Origin: Poecilobothrus nobilitatus
Lineage: Eukaryota; Arthropoda; Insecta; Diptera; Dolichopodidae
Length of the DNA: 64,000 bases
Direction of reading: 5' to 3'
Assembly: GCA_947095535.1 (NCBI GenBank)
Contig: OX352773.1
Coordinates: 123,056,552-123,120,551, forward strand
The position numbers and the translations under genes are program-made. Position 1 is the stretch's first letter, and every line of letters begins with the position of its first letter. Shown here in pieces: positions 41,304 to 53,729 of this stretch. The notes beneath the pieces were generated by a model. That model was not told where the DNA came from, did no database searches, and saw nothing but the letters and a program-made list of their open reading frames with translations.

Positions 41304-43905
41304 TTTTTTTTTTTTGTTTTACGAGGGTTGGTGAAAATCTCGAAAGTCACCAATAGGAATTGCACGTGCTTCCACAGGGTAGTGTTGGACTTTAACCAAC
41401 CAAAACCACCTCCCTTTTTTAAAACCAAACTTTAGGATGGAACTGTTCGAAGACCAATAGCTCTGTTTGCACATTATCCAAATAACCTAGTACTGTTTGA
41501 GGGCCTGCACGCCAAATGTGTGCATTATACTCCAATTTCAGCCTAATGCACGTTTTATAGATATTGAGATGATCAAATGCTATATCAAAACTGTGATTCG
41601 ACCAACTCAATTTCCGGTTTAACCCGATGCCCAACAAGTTTAAATCCATTGAATGCTGCAAAACTTCTCCCTGAAATAGTAGGTTGGGAACAGTAGTGGC
41701 AATTCTCCGCGAGATCAGACAGCATTGTGTTTTTTTGGTGTTGAAATCAACTCTGTTGACTTCACCCCATTTTTGAATTTATGCTAAATCGTTATTTAGC
41801 TCACTAATAGTGACATTTTTTGCTATTTTAATATTTTTTTTCTATTTGTTGTATTAATCTGGTGATTAATGTTACAGTGACTATGAAAGCCATAGGAAGC
41901 TACAAGGGTGCTGTCGTCTGCGAAACTATGGATCGGATTGGAGGTTAATGAGAGTAGGTCATTGATAAATATTCAGAAGAGAGTTGGGGATAAAACTGAT
42001 CCCTGGGGGCACCCTCATTTATTTTGAATTCGTTAGATGAATATCAATCGACCGGCACACGAATCGTGCGATTGGAAAGGACATCTCCAATCCAGTTTAG
42101 AAAGACCCTATCTAGACCTAATGCTTTGTATTTTGTCAATAGAGCATCGTTCCAAACTCGATCGAAAGCCTTAGAAATATCAAGAGCCACAACATCAGAT
42201 TCACCAGAAAGATGAAGGTTGATGCTTAGCTTCCACAAAGGTAGTCATGAGATCACCGATTGAACGACGGGCTCTGAACCCATATTGACGATCATGAAGC
42301 AAAACCTTGTGGTCCACGTATTTCAGAAGCTTTTGGTTCACTACTTTCTCCATTACCTTGGAGAGGATCGAAGTTATAGCAAGAGGGTGGTAGTTGGAGG
42401 GATCGCTTTTATTACCTTTTTTGTGAATTGGGGAAACTTGTGCAACCTTCCATTGGGAATTTGCGCAGAGGTTTTGAAATAGTGGAGTAGGTATTTTTAA
42501 GCACCATGGTGGTTATACCATCTGGACCGCCTGACTTATTTGTATCAAGATTTTTTAAGATTTGTATCACCGCCCGCGTCCTAAAGTAAATTTTACTGAA
42601 GGAGCAGCCAGCTCCTGGAACAGAAGGTGGCATCCGAGCTGACTGTGACAGTGTCGAATTGAAAGCGAACTGCCTGCTAAATAAGTTCGCCTTCTTTTTA
42701 GCATCTGATACAGTTCTCTTATTATTATCAATAAGTGTTGGAAAGGAAGACCCTCCAACGTCTTCTTTTGGTCTTTTGACAAATGACCAAAAAGATTTGC
42801 TATTCTTAGGCATGTGGATGATTTTACGTTTCAACTTTTGGTTGAACAAGAATTTTTGCTTATTGATAAATGATAACTCTCTTGCATCTGTTTCTCACCA
42901 CTATATAGTTGGCCATGCGAGCCTTCGACCTATTGTTTTGGTACAGTTTAAAAGCCTCATATTTCTAGAATTGGCTTCTTTGAAAATACCATTGAACCAA
43001 GGGGACTCCAGAGAGACTCCTCTTAACAGATATCATAAAATGAAGAATGAAAAACCACATCCCAAGTACAATAGTTTCACTAATAGCATTTGCAGCAAAG
43101 TTAATATTTCTGTTGCGGAAGCAGAATGACCAATCAAATGCTCCAAAAAGTTAAGGCCCTCCCAGTCAGCATGGCTGTAACACCAAACTAATTTTTTGAG
43201 AGGGGACCTCTGGTTGGAGATTGGGCTTCCCCGGAAACTTGTGTTAACCAAACAATGGTCGGAATTACCCAGGAGGCAACCAACTAAAACCACATATTTT
43301 TCACCTTCATGATCAGCACGGTCCGGGATCCAAGTGGGAATTTGGACAAGTTGAGAAAGGTGGAACAGTGTGGAGAATAGTTCAACTTGTTTTCCAATTG
43401 AGTTTTGACTCGGGGAGATGTTGCTAGAAAAATGAAGCCAGTCCCTATTAAGAATGTTGAAATCTCCCGCCAGAACAATTTCAGTTTCTGGAGATGCATC
43501 CAAAATTTCATTGATCTGGTTCAATAGATTTTCAATTTGCATAGCAGTTTCTTGTTCATTTGAGTTGGGCGATCTGTATAGGAAACAGAAATTTATGATA
43601 TGCTTTTCAACGAGAATTTCGACCCAAATGCAGTGGAAGGTTGTACTAGAAGATTTATATTTTGGAAGTGTGTTGAAAGCGATGTCATTTTTTATATAGA
43701 CAGCGATACCTCGTTTGGGTACGAAGTGTGAAATAAGTGAGTAGTCGGTAACATTAAAGTTATCATTGTCGTTATTGACTTGTGTTTTACATAGGGCTAG
43801 GACTGCTGGTTTAATTGAACTAAGATGGCAATCGACGGCATGAAAATTCGTTTGTAACCCGCGTATGTTACAAAAATTAACATTAAAATTGGTAATTTTG
43901 ATGGA
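41304..43905 (-). pseudogene. APE-type LINE: endonuclease, reverse transcriptase and poly-A tail
   Basis: Minus strand. Endonuclease: EIVLAGDFNILNRDWLHFSS and LLGNSDHCLV (GDFN and SDH motifs) within 43033-43542. Linker FWSFVKRPKEDV, then NLDTNKSGGPDGITTMVLK, VVALDISKAFDRVWNDALLT (palm), GCPQGSVLSPTLFLIFINDL in broken frame, FADDSTLV (catalytic pair at 41911-41930), and C-terminal LSWSNHSFDIAFDHL. A T-run at 41304-41318 on the plus strand is the poly-A tail. Frameshifts separate most blocks. The family is in the I/R1/Jockey group; clade uncertain. Its 3' end is shared with the short insertion at 54471-54905. Confidence 0.85.
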
Positions 43906-44167
43906 AAAAAATTAATATAAAACAAAAGTAATAATATTAAAATTGAAATCTAGTTTAAAATTAAAATCAAACCCAAAATTAAAATGAAATCAGAGTTGAA
44001 ATTGTAATTAAAATCAAAATTAGACTTAAAATCAATTCTAAAATTAACCAAGATCAAAATTTGACTTAAAATAAATTAAAGTATGTAAATTAAGATTAAA
44101 GTAATTATTAAAATTAATAAAAATTGAAATTTATTCAAAATTAAAATCAAAAGTAAAAGTGTATGAT
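43906..44167. repeat. Cryptic AAATTAAAATC low-complexity tract
   Basis: Degenerate, repeated words such as AAAATTAAAATCAAA and TTAAAATCAAAATT without strict periodicity. No coding signal. Confidence 0.7.
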
Positions 44168-44449
44168 ATAACACGTTGACGTTCAATTAAAAATTCTTAA
44201 AACCCTTAAGGAAACGCAGTTAATTTTTTCATACAAAAATGCATTACGGGAATTCCCGCAATTATGCTGTCATACAGTTTTCTAAGTTGGAATGAACAAA
44301 TGACGGGAATTCCTGAAATGTGAATTTAATGGATAATTTTAAATAAATAATATTTTAAATGAAAATCATTTATTTATTTGAAAACTTTATTTAAAATATA
44401 TAATTATAAATAATTTTATTATAATATTATTTATAATTAATTATAATTG

Positions 44450-44665
44450 GGGACCTCGGTGGCCTAGTGGGTAAGAGCGTATAAAATACGCTGTAAACAC
44501 CGAGGGAGTGTGGGTTCGAATCCCACACACGTCGTAAGAGTTATTTCCCCTTACGACATGTACAGCCACGCCTGAACAGGAAAGTGGCAGAGAAATTTTT
44601 TATTTATGTGGAAATTTTTTCATAAATGTAAATGTAATTTTTATTTATTTAAATTTACATTTATG
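44450..44665 (+). mobile_element. tRNA-derived SINE with intact pol III boxes
   Basis: The A box TGGCCTAGTGGG (44460-44471) and B box GGTTCGAATCC (44513-44523) match the consensus exactly. The tRNA-like head is followed by a non-tRNA body with a CGTAAGAG...CTTACG hairpin and GTGGCAGAGAAAT. It sits within the right-hand non-coding part of piggyBac (in transposase direction, downstream). The end is set at the second GTGGCAGAGAAAT and is approximate. Confidence 0.75.
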
Positions 44666-44919
44666 TGGCAGAGAAATACATTAAAAAAAAAATTATAATT
44701 ATAATTAAAAATTATATTATAAATTTTTTATTATTTTATAATAAATTGGTTACATATAAATAGACATAAATTAATATACAATTTTAACAAAATATAAATA
44801 AAAATTAAATTAAAAAAAATAGTCTTCAATTATTAAAAATTAACAAAATAAAATAAAAATAAATAAAAAAGTTCATAGTTAAATCATTTTCAAAATTAAA
44901 TAAGTGAGAACATTTTTTG

Positions 44920-46612
44920 TTATTCACCTATGTGGTATGCTTCGAAACATTTATCAACACATAGAGCAGGTTTATCAAAACAATTTTTGCATTGGAAACT
45001 GGTTTCTTTTCGTGTAGCAGCTTTTGTGCACATCTTGCATCTTTTTTGAAAACTTTTATTTTTTCGTGAGCCTTGGTACTGTGCAGGAAATGGTATTTTT
45101 TCCGGAAAATGCTGTACACTCCAATCAATTAATGTTTTTTGTTTTTGAAATGGACGTCCACCAGATGTTACTAAATTAACGAGATCTTTACCCTCATTAA
45201 TAATAGGTGGTAAATTTATAAGGCCTAGAATTAGCTTATCTCTAAACTCTATAAATTTCGTTTTTGGATGAAACTTCTTGTATACGAAAAATGCATTCCA
45301 TGTCACCATATCCAGGTAATGAAATAACACTTTCTTGTACCACCTAACTGTTTTACGTGGACAAGAATAGTACGACATAAGTTCTATTATAAGAAGCCAC
45401 ATCGTTCGGTTTTATTTTAGGCATGCCTCTTTTATTGCTAGTTTCAATTAACTGGAGATGATGTGCTGTAGTTATTATCAAAACATCACGTTTATCCTTC
45501 CATTTTGTGACATATACATTATTGCTTCTTCTCCACACCATTTCATCTTTTTTTAATTTTTTTTTAACTACATCCTTTGGATTATTTTTTCTATTAGATC
45601 TCAATGTTCCAGTAGTGCGTGTTTTATATTTTAGTAATAAGTTAGATAATTCAACACTGTTGTAGAAGATATCCATAAATAAATGATGGCCCCTGTTGAG
45701 ATAGGGATTCATTAATTTTAAAACTACGTCTTTTGTTTTGGTCCCGGTTTCTTTTCCACTATATACCATAAAATTTAAAATATACCCATCACTCGTAGTC
45801 AATTCATAAAGTTTTATTCCTACTTTGCTCGTTTATTTTTAATGTACTGTCGAAAGCTTAATCTTCCTCTAAATAATAAGAGAGATTCATCTAATGATAA
45901 TTCCTTGCATGGAGAGTATATTTTTGTAAAATTTCGTATTAATAAACTTGACAGAGGGGTAATTTTACTCAATTTATTTTCGCTTCTTCTATTTTCTGGA
46001 GAATAGCAATTAAAGCATCTTAAGATTTCCTCTTAACATCTATTTGACAGGGTAGCGCCGACTACAGGTTGATAATATAACGAGTGCTTGGAAAAGAGTT
46101 TTCTAATTGACGGCTTTTTATTCTGTGCTTGTAACATACTAAGCCCTAGAAATTGCTGTAATTCATTTTCGGTAACTTCTTCAAAAGTTTTGCGGGGTTT
46201 TTTCCTTGTTGATGGAATATCATTATTATACAGCGTTTTACCATAATCATTGGTGGAAGAAACTAACAAATTGATAATGTCATTATAAAAAAGTATAGAA
46301 AAATTTGAAGTGGCGATGATGTTTTGTCTATGCTAACTTGAAGTCCACTACTCGTTTCCTCGAAAATAAATGAAGGTATTAAATTTGTGTTTTTAAACCA
46401 TACAATGCCAACATAATCATCATTGTTATTTTCACCGTCATTGTTATTTCCATCTTATTGTTGTTTTGATCATCATTGTTATTTTCATCATTTTCATAAT
46501 TACTTTCATCAACAGTTTCATAACCGTAAATTGCATCGTCACTATTCTCAGAATCGTCTAAAATATCTTTACTAAAAATACTTTCATCTTCAGAATCAAA
46601 TATTTCATCCAC
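44920..46612 (-). pseudogene. piggyBac transposase pseudogene
   Basis: The start at 46612 gives the acidic N-terminus MDEIFDSEDESIFSKDILDD. Blocks then follow in broken frames: FLGLSMLQAQNKKPSIRKLF, SLDESLLLFRGRLSFRQYIK (first catalytic Asp), YILNFMVYSGKETGTKT, LFMDIFYNSVELSNLL (second Asp), MVWRRSNNVYVTKWKDKRDV, YLDMVTWNAFFVYKKFHP (third Asp), and a C-terminal Cys-rich zinc finger (CKMCTKAATRKETSFQCKNC). All domains of a full piggyBac protein are recognisable. At least four frameshifts or stops make it inactive. The C-terminal zinc finger, which reads terminal repeats, is intact. Confidence 0.9.
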
Positions 46613-46790
46613 TAGTTTTTGTAATGGTTTTCCATTTTTGGATTTTCTATATATTTTGATTTATACACTTTGATTTTTAATAACTAACTACAATTTCAAG
46701 AAATAATATATATAAAAAATTCAGAAAATAGTCTGTAAATTTTAAATATAAAACAAAATAATTTTTAAATAAAATCATATTTTACTTATT

Positions 46791-46870
46791 TGCTCCTCTG
46801 TAGTGTAAAGGTTAGCTTCAAATTGTGGGAGTGTGAGTCCGAATCTCACCCAGGTCGTAAATTTTGTTTG
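46791..46870 (+). mobile_element. tRNA-like SINE head, degenerate
   Basis: TGTAGTGTAAAGGTTAGC (A-box-like) and GAGTCCGAATCTC (B-box-like), followed by ACCCAGGTCGTAA, recalling the 44450 SINE. No clear tail. Inserted near the left side of the piggyBac gene, in its promoter-side flank. Confidence 0.5.
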
Positions 46871-47572
46871 AGGGAAGAATTACTGAATCACTACAATTAA
46901 TTATTTTTACAATTAAATACTTCTACTTTTTTTTTTTTACATTTTTTATGGTAAAAATTATTATCCGGTCAACGAAACATGGGTAATTATCATTTGGTAC
47001 ATTTAGGTGTCACTATACCAATAAGCTATAAAATTAATAAATAAACTCACCACCAAATAAATTTTGAATTTGTTTATTTTAATTTTTGTTGTAGTTATAT
47101 AACAAATATAAAAAAAATATAATTATTTATTAATATTTTATATCAATAAATTAAAAAATGAATTAAATAGTATGTCCTGAAATTATAAACGGACTGAAAA
47201 ACGCAATTAATTTTACATACGTGTAAATCAAATTTTTTTTCTTTGCCGCAAAGGCAAATAATACCGCAAAGGAAAAAGGAATACTTCAAAGGCAAATAAG
47301 GCAAACCAAACAATAATTTTGAAGTATAAAGGCATATGAAAACTTATATATAAATACTATTAGTAGCTATCACAAAACCACAAAACTACAATTTTACTAT
47401 AGGGTAAACTCCAAAATATCAAAATTTAAAAAAAACAGCTTGCTAGAATTATTAACGAATATAATATTTAAATTTAAAGATCAGCGGGAATTCCATCACT
47501 GTTTCTTTTTTACGAAAATCTAATATGACGGGAATTCCCGCGATTAACGTCAACGTGTTAATAACCCGAACT

Positions 47573-48256
47573 TGACAACACTTTAAAATAAATTACTATC
47601 AATGTCAATATCAATACTTTATATCAACATTAATACTTTTCAATATTTTGCCTTGAGTGAGCAAATGGTTTATAACAATTTTTGCCAAAACAAATACGAA
47701 TTGTTCAAATTCTATTCCCACAAAAATAACACACGCTAAATTTGCATTTCATGTTATTCTAAAATAATAAAATTTATTAACCAAAAAATAATTTAAAATC
47801 AATATCATATTTCAATCATGCTTAATCATAATTTTATCGTGGAATATTTAAAATAAAAGCATTCCCACATTTACTAACATTGCTCAAATTATACCAAAAT
47901 AAAATTAAATAGAATTAAGTTAAAGAATGCAAAGATTGCACTTTTGAAATAATATAAATAGTCATGTAAATTAAAATTAAATAAATCATTGTTTAGCCTT
48001 GAAAGTGGTTATAATTAAGAAATTTGTTTAAAACTTTGTTTTAAGCTAATTTACAAGATACTGTAAAATAAATTAGCTCATAAAAGTAAAAATAAAGTTT
48101 TTTTTTTTAAAAACCGAAAGAAGTTATTTAAGTTGCGACTTCGGTAGGAAAATTTAAATATATATATATAAATTTTTTGTGACATAAGACTTCTCTTCGA
48201 TACCCTTAAGTCTGCTTCAGGCACAAAAAAACTTTGTATATAGAAACAAATTATCC
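47573..48256 (+). mobile_element. Candidate 5' LTR of a Ty3/gypsy element
   Basis: Starts TGACAACA and is followed at 48259 by TGGTCGAACC, a possible tRNA primer-binding site. A gag-like ORF lies 280 bp downstream. No second LTR was found to confirm it, so limits and identity are tentative. Confidence 0.35.
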
Positions 48257-48262
48257 AGTGGT

Positions 48263-48490
48263 CGAACCTAAATATACGATAGTGGACAACGAAGGATTTC
48301 ATATTATCCGCAGAAACTAGCTTCGTACATAACAAAATTAAAATCATAAATATACGATAGTGGACAACGAATGATATTATTACATTATCCGCAAAGACTA
48401 ACTTCGTAGATAAAATTAAAATCAAAAATATACGACAGTGGACAACGAAGGATATCTCAATATCGGCAGAAACTAGCTCCGTACTAAAGC
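48263..48490 (+). repeat. Three ~78-bp tandem repeats in the gypsy leader
   Basis: AAATATACGATAGTGGACAA and related text recurs at about 48270, 48347 and 48425. Each copy continues through ATTATCCGCAGAAACTAGCT or similar. Confidence 0.85.
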
Positions 48491-48536
48491 TTATGAACAA
48501 ATTCGGCGAAAACAGAAACTCCAAGATCAAGACAAT

Positions 48537-49425
48537 ATGGAAGAACTACAAGAACAAGTCATTGCACAACAACAACAAGAAATGATAAAAACTATAAATA
48601 ACCTACAAGATAATGATAAAGACAATGATAAAAACTATAAAAAACCTACAAGCACAAATACAAACACTAGTACAAAACCCAACGCCAACATCAGTACCAG
48701 CAAACAAAACACCAATGAAAGCAGTACACAGAAACATCAAGTTTATGTCAACTTTTACTGGTAAAGGAGACGTAAGCATTAACTATTTTATTAGTAATAT
48801 TAAATAACAGCTATGGTTCGAGCAATATTCTACGAAAAAATACAAGCAATTAAAATCATTTGAAAACTAAGATACATACCAGAGGTAGAGCCATTCGAAA
48901 TGTATAGAATGATTTCCAAGTTGAAAGTTATCTCGGTAAGTAAATTAGTTACTATTATTCAAGATATTAAATATAAGGCACACAAAATGCAGCTCTATTA
49001 TAGAAGTAACATAGATTTCAGCAATGTAGATAGTCTCTTAGTTAATACAATCGAAGAAATGACACAAGGAATTTAGACAAGATTTATTATGAAAAAGAAT
49101 TAGGTACCATGAGGGAAAGAAGATTTGAAGATGCACGTATTAGAAAAGAATTTAATAAAAATATAACTAATTTTATATAATTAATAATAATATAACAAAA
49201 TTACAATGTTAACCAAAAAAAAATGTAAAATATATATAATAGAAATTCAGCCTTTAATGAACTTTTTAACAATTATCAAAATAATCAAAATAAGTTTCAA
49301 AATAAATCAAATAATAATAATAACGGGCAATTTCAAGAAAATAATTCTTCAAATAATAATTTTTTGTTTTTTTTTCTTTATTTATTTATTTCAAAACTTA
49401 TTACTGAAATATTTCAAACTTATTT
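48537..49425 (+). pseudogene. Ty3/gypsy gag fragment
   Basis: Begins MEELQEQVIAQQQQEMIKTI. After a frame change it has NIKFMSTFTGKGDVSINYFI, LRYIPEVEPFEMYRMISKLK, IIQDIKYKAHKMQLYYRSNI and a final Asn-rich tail (NNYQNNQNKFQNKSNNNNN). The 'F.GK....I..FI..I' start and the capsid-like helices match gag of Ty3/gypsy elements, with an Asn-rich nucleocapsid. Several stops. It is cut at about 49430 by the composite repeat. The matching pol lies at 56580-57485. Confidence 0.7.
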
Positions 49426-49433
49426 CTTAAAAT

Positions 49434-49906
49434 AATAAAATAAATAAAAAAAATTTTTAAAAAAACAGCTTTTTTGAACTAAAAAGTAGAAAATAAATTT
49501 TTAGTAGCAAATTTTTCTGTAATTTTCTAAACTATATTGTTACAATCGAGATTTCTTTGAAAAAGTTTATTTCAATATGTCAAATATATATATAAATATA
49601 AGTATATAAGTGAAATTAAAATAAAAGCTGGAGGCATCAAAGGCATAACTATAAACTTTAAAAAATATTTTAAATTTTTAAATTTTGCCTCCAGCTTTTA
49701 TATTAATTGCACAGACTTTAAAACTTATATATACTTATATTTATATATATATTTGACATATTGAAATAAACTTTTTCAAAGGAATCTCGATTGTAACAAT
49801 ATAGTTTAGAAAATTACAGAAAAATTTGCTATTAAAAATTTATTTTCTACTTTTTAGTTCAAAAAAACTGTTTTTTTAAAAATTTTTTTTATTTATTTTA
49901 TTTTAT
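49434..49906. repeat. Near-perfect 470-bp palindrome (MITE-like), copy B
   Basis: Same arms as 18214-18691. The centre differs: CATAACTATAAACTTTAAAA replaces part of the loop, and one arm lacks a short piece. Confidence 0.95.
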
Positions 49907-52900
49907 TCTTTTTAGTAACGACAAATATAAGTATTCAAAATTTAAATAAAAATATTGCAATTTTATAATGTTCTTTACTTCCACTTAAAAATGCGACCCT
50001 TTAAAAACTTTGATTTATATACTGCCTTGTTTTTTCTTTCCTTTATAGCATGACATTTTAATATTTCTTTTTTCCTATCTGTTATGTGTGCAAATATCAA
50101 ATGTGCACATATACATAAGAAATAGCCTTTAAAAATATTTAAAAACAATCAAAGTAACATTTTTCGTTCTCTTTTTTTCTATTCGTTTTTATTTTTCTTC
50201 CAGTATTACATTTTACTTTTTTTTCTGTTATTTAGGTACGCTAAGAACTTATTTTTATACCCGTACGATAGGATCGGGTATAATAAAATTACTCCTCCGT
50301 TTGTAACACCTCGAAATAAGCGAGCTAGATATACCTTCAAAGGTATGGGTCGGATCAGAAAAAAATTCTCAGACTTTTGAGCCATGTCCGTCCGTTCGTC
50401 CGTCAGCACGCTAACTCAAAAACTAAGAAAGCTAGAATCTTGAAATTTACACAAAATATTCTGGGAGTAATTTGTAGGTTCCCTATTTTTTTTGGTTGAG
50501 TTTGGACCAAACCTTAAGCTAGCTCTCGAACACCTAACTTTTAGATTTCCACATTTTTTTTGAAATAGAGCTATGAAATTTTAACTGCTGATAGATCTCA
50601 CAAAAATATTAATTTTATTTTTAATAACTTTTTTTTGTAGCCCCACCCGTTACGGATCTACAGTTACGGAGCCCAAAGGTTCAAAAAAGCTCTATATTAA
50701 AATTGTTATAACACAAGTTGTATACGGTATATCTTCATTTTGAAAACGCTAAACGATTACTACTTTTATTAGCTTTAAAAGTATATATACAATAAATATA
50801 TATTTGTAGCATACGGTGTCTTAATTTACCGTTATGCGAAACTCAAATTTTGCAAAATCCTTTAACCCTTCTATCTTCCAAAAGGTTTAAGTTCGAAACT
50901 TGAAACTTTGACAGAAGTTAGATCTTTGAAAATAAGTATGAGTCATTTCAGAAATTTTTTTTGGATCACTCCCCGTTTAGGAGCTGTAAGGGGTCAAAAA
51001 CTAAAAATTTCCTATTTTTAAACACCTGTAACTTGAACACCTGTTAAAATTTTTTTGAAGTAATACACAAAAATTAAAGCTTCAACATTATACTCTTATT
51101 TCTGTTAACAACTTTTTTTTAAAATATACGGTTACTTTATAATTGACGAAAGTGTTACTTGATTTTATCAAATTTTCTAACAAATTTCTTCAACAAATTT
51201 TTTGCATTTGTTATACTCGATAATTTTAAATTGTAGCGTAGTACAAAAAAATTTAAATAAATAAACAACATAACGGTTGCTTGAAGAATTTTTATTTATA
51301 TGATATTGATATACATACATGCTTATATAATATCATGTTTATTTACATATCGTATATGTTACTGATGAATGAATGATAAGAGTATAGATGTATATTATAT
51401 AACGCCTTATTTACATACATATACATATGTATTTTATTGTACTTATAAGAAATTATTCTATGAATGGAAATATTTTTAAAGAAATATTGCAATGTATGGC
51501 GATATATTTATAACAATATAAATATACTATGTACGCATTAATATAATATAATATTTAATATTATATTTACTATTTTGTACTAAGTAAATTTAATATACAT
51601 TTACCGCTTAATATTAAAGGTACTATAGAATATTTGAAAAAGGTACTATAGAATATTTGATAATCGTTATGTGGAAGGTTAAATCTGCTTTTGAAGAATG
51701 TACATATAAACATATAGTTTGAATATATGTACAACCCATAGTTCTAGAAATTATAAAATTCACCCAAATAATTTTAAAATACTAAAATATTAAAAAAATA
51801 ATATTGTAAGCAAAGTGACAGGCTGTGAACATACTAACGGTTCGTACGGGTATCTAAGAGTTGACAAAAGCAACTGTATTCTTCCTCGTTTTTTTTAATA
51901 TTAAATTTATGCATACAGTCTATTTAAAAAATAGAAATTATTAGCTATAGAACATTCTGAATTTTTTTTGTTTCTTTTATGTTAACCGTCCATTCATATG
52001 CAAACATAAAATTTTTTTTTTTCATTTATGTTTACGGTCCATTCATATAAATACAATTGTTGGTATTAAAAAATAATGAATCTATAACTATACACATATA
52101 TACTGATATATTCATTCATATACATATTATAGTAGTATGGGTACTATATAATGATCTGAACTTCTGATTGTTATATTGTATATACAATTCTTATATTGTA
52201 TATATTGTATATATTTTGGCAAGATTTTTAAAAAATTAAGGAAACATTGCATAGCAAAATTAAAAATTTAAATAAAATTGTTATTGCAATTTTATAATGT
52301 TCTTTATTTCCACTTAAAAATGCGACCCTTTAAAAACTTTGATTCATACACTGCCTTGTTTTTTCTTTCTTTTCATAACATAACATTTTAATATTTATTT
52401 TTTTAACTGTTATGTTCGGAAATATCAAACGTTTCTTTCTTTTAAAATCATAACATTTTAATAGTTCTCTTTTTCTATCTGAATAAATATCAGATGTGCA
52501 CATATACATAAGAAATAGACTTTAAAAATATTTAAAAACAATCAAAGTAACATTTTTTGTTCTCTTTTTTTTTATTCGTTTTTATTTTTCTTCCAGTATT
52601 ATATTTTCCTTTTTTTTGTTTTCTGTTATTTAGGTACGCTAAGTATTTCCTTTTTTTTTTAAAGTTTAATTTATACATGCATTCTATGTAAAAAATATAA
52701 ATTATAACCTATAGAACATTCTGAATTTTTTTTGTTCGTTTATATTTACCGTCCATTCATATGCATACATAAAATTTTTTTTTGTTCGTTTATGTTTACC
52801 GTCCATTCATATAAATATAACTGATGCCTACATATTAAAAAATAATAAATCTATAACTACATACATAAATAGCCATATATTCATTCATATACATATATAT

Positions 52901-53700
52901 CTATATTATGAGCTGAAGTTCTCAGAGTTGCATTATATCATAATGCGGCAAAATTTTTAAAAAATTAAGAAAACGTTGCATAGCTAAATTCAAAATTTAA
53001 ATAAAAATATTGAAATTTTATAATGTTCTTTATTTCCACTTAAAATGCGACCCTTTAAAAACCTTGATTTATACACTGCCTTGTTTTTTCTTTCTTTTCA
53101 TAGCATAACATTTTAATATTTCTTTTTTTCTATTTGTTATCTGGGTAAATATCAGATGTGCACATATGTATACATAAGAAATAGCCTTTAAAAATGTTTA
53201 AAAACAATCAAAGTAACATTTTTGTTCTCTTTTTTTTTCTATTCGTTTTTATTTTTCTTCCAGTATTTTTTTTTTTCCTGTTATTTAGATACGCTAAGAA
53301 CTTATTTTTTTTTTAATATTGAATTTATGCATACAGTCTATTTAAAAAATAGAAATTATTAGCTACAGAACATTCTGAATTTTTTTTTTGTTCGTTTATG
53401 TTATCCGTCCATTAATATGTATACATAAAATTTTTTTTGTTCCTTTATGTTTACCGTCCATTCATATAAATATAACTGTTGCCTACATATTAAAAAATAA
53501 TAAATCGATAAATCAACTAAATAATAATAGTTGGGAATTTGGGAATTTGGTGTGACTGTGTTAGCAGATTTTTAATAGTACAGCACACATAAAAATATGC
53601 ATACCATTTTTGTACATGTTTGTACCTACATATGTAGTAAAAAAATTTGGTTTTAAAAGTATATAATTGAGAATATATTAAATTGCTTACTTCTAAATGC
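49907..53700. repeat. Array of ~660-765-bp tandem units
   Basis: The words TATGCATACAGTCTATTTA, CCGTCCATTCATAT, AATGCGACCCTTTAAAAAC and TGTTATTTAGGTACGCTAAG recur in order. Units end at 50246, 52643 and 53300. After subtracting the Helentron the spacing is about 765 and 657 bp. Copy A (18.7 kb) has only a single partial unit. Confidence 0.85.
50257..51888 (+). mobile_element. DINE/Helentron-like element inside the tandem array
   Basis: ATACCCGTACGA at the start is inverted exactly at 51842-51853 (TCGTACGGGTAT). Beyond it is a short hairpin AGTTG-ACAAAAG-CAACT before the array resumes at a T-run. GTCCGTCCGTTCGTCCGTC lies near 50385. The internal text (TTTACCGTTATGCGAAAC, ACACCTGTAACTTGAACACC) matches the 10.3-11.6 kb element. 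Non-coding. Confidence 0.75.
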
Positions 53701-53729
53701 TAATGTTTTTGAATTAAAAAAAAATTATT

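Larger units (their letters stand above)
44172..47557 (-). mobile_element. piggyBac-type DNA transposon, inactive
   Basis: The ends are CACGTTGACGTT at 44172 and AACGTCAACGTG at 47546-47557. They are flanked by ATAA on the left (one change from TTAA) and a perfect TTAA on the right, the piggyBac target. Palindromes CGGGAATTCCCG lie 70 bp inside the left end and 20 bp inside the right end. A broken transposase fills the middle. Two tRNA-like SINEs have inserted. Confidence 0.9.

Noticed and set aside
48078..48530. 150-codon minus-strand ORF
   Set aside because: It reads through the three tandem leader repeats of the gypsy element (repeating LVSADN-like words) and has no independent support.
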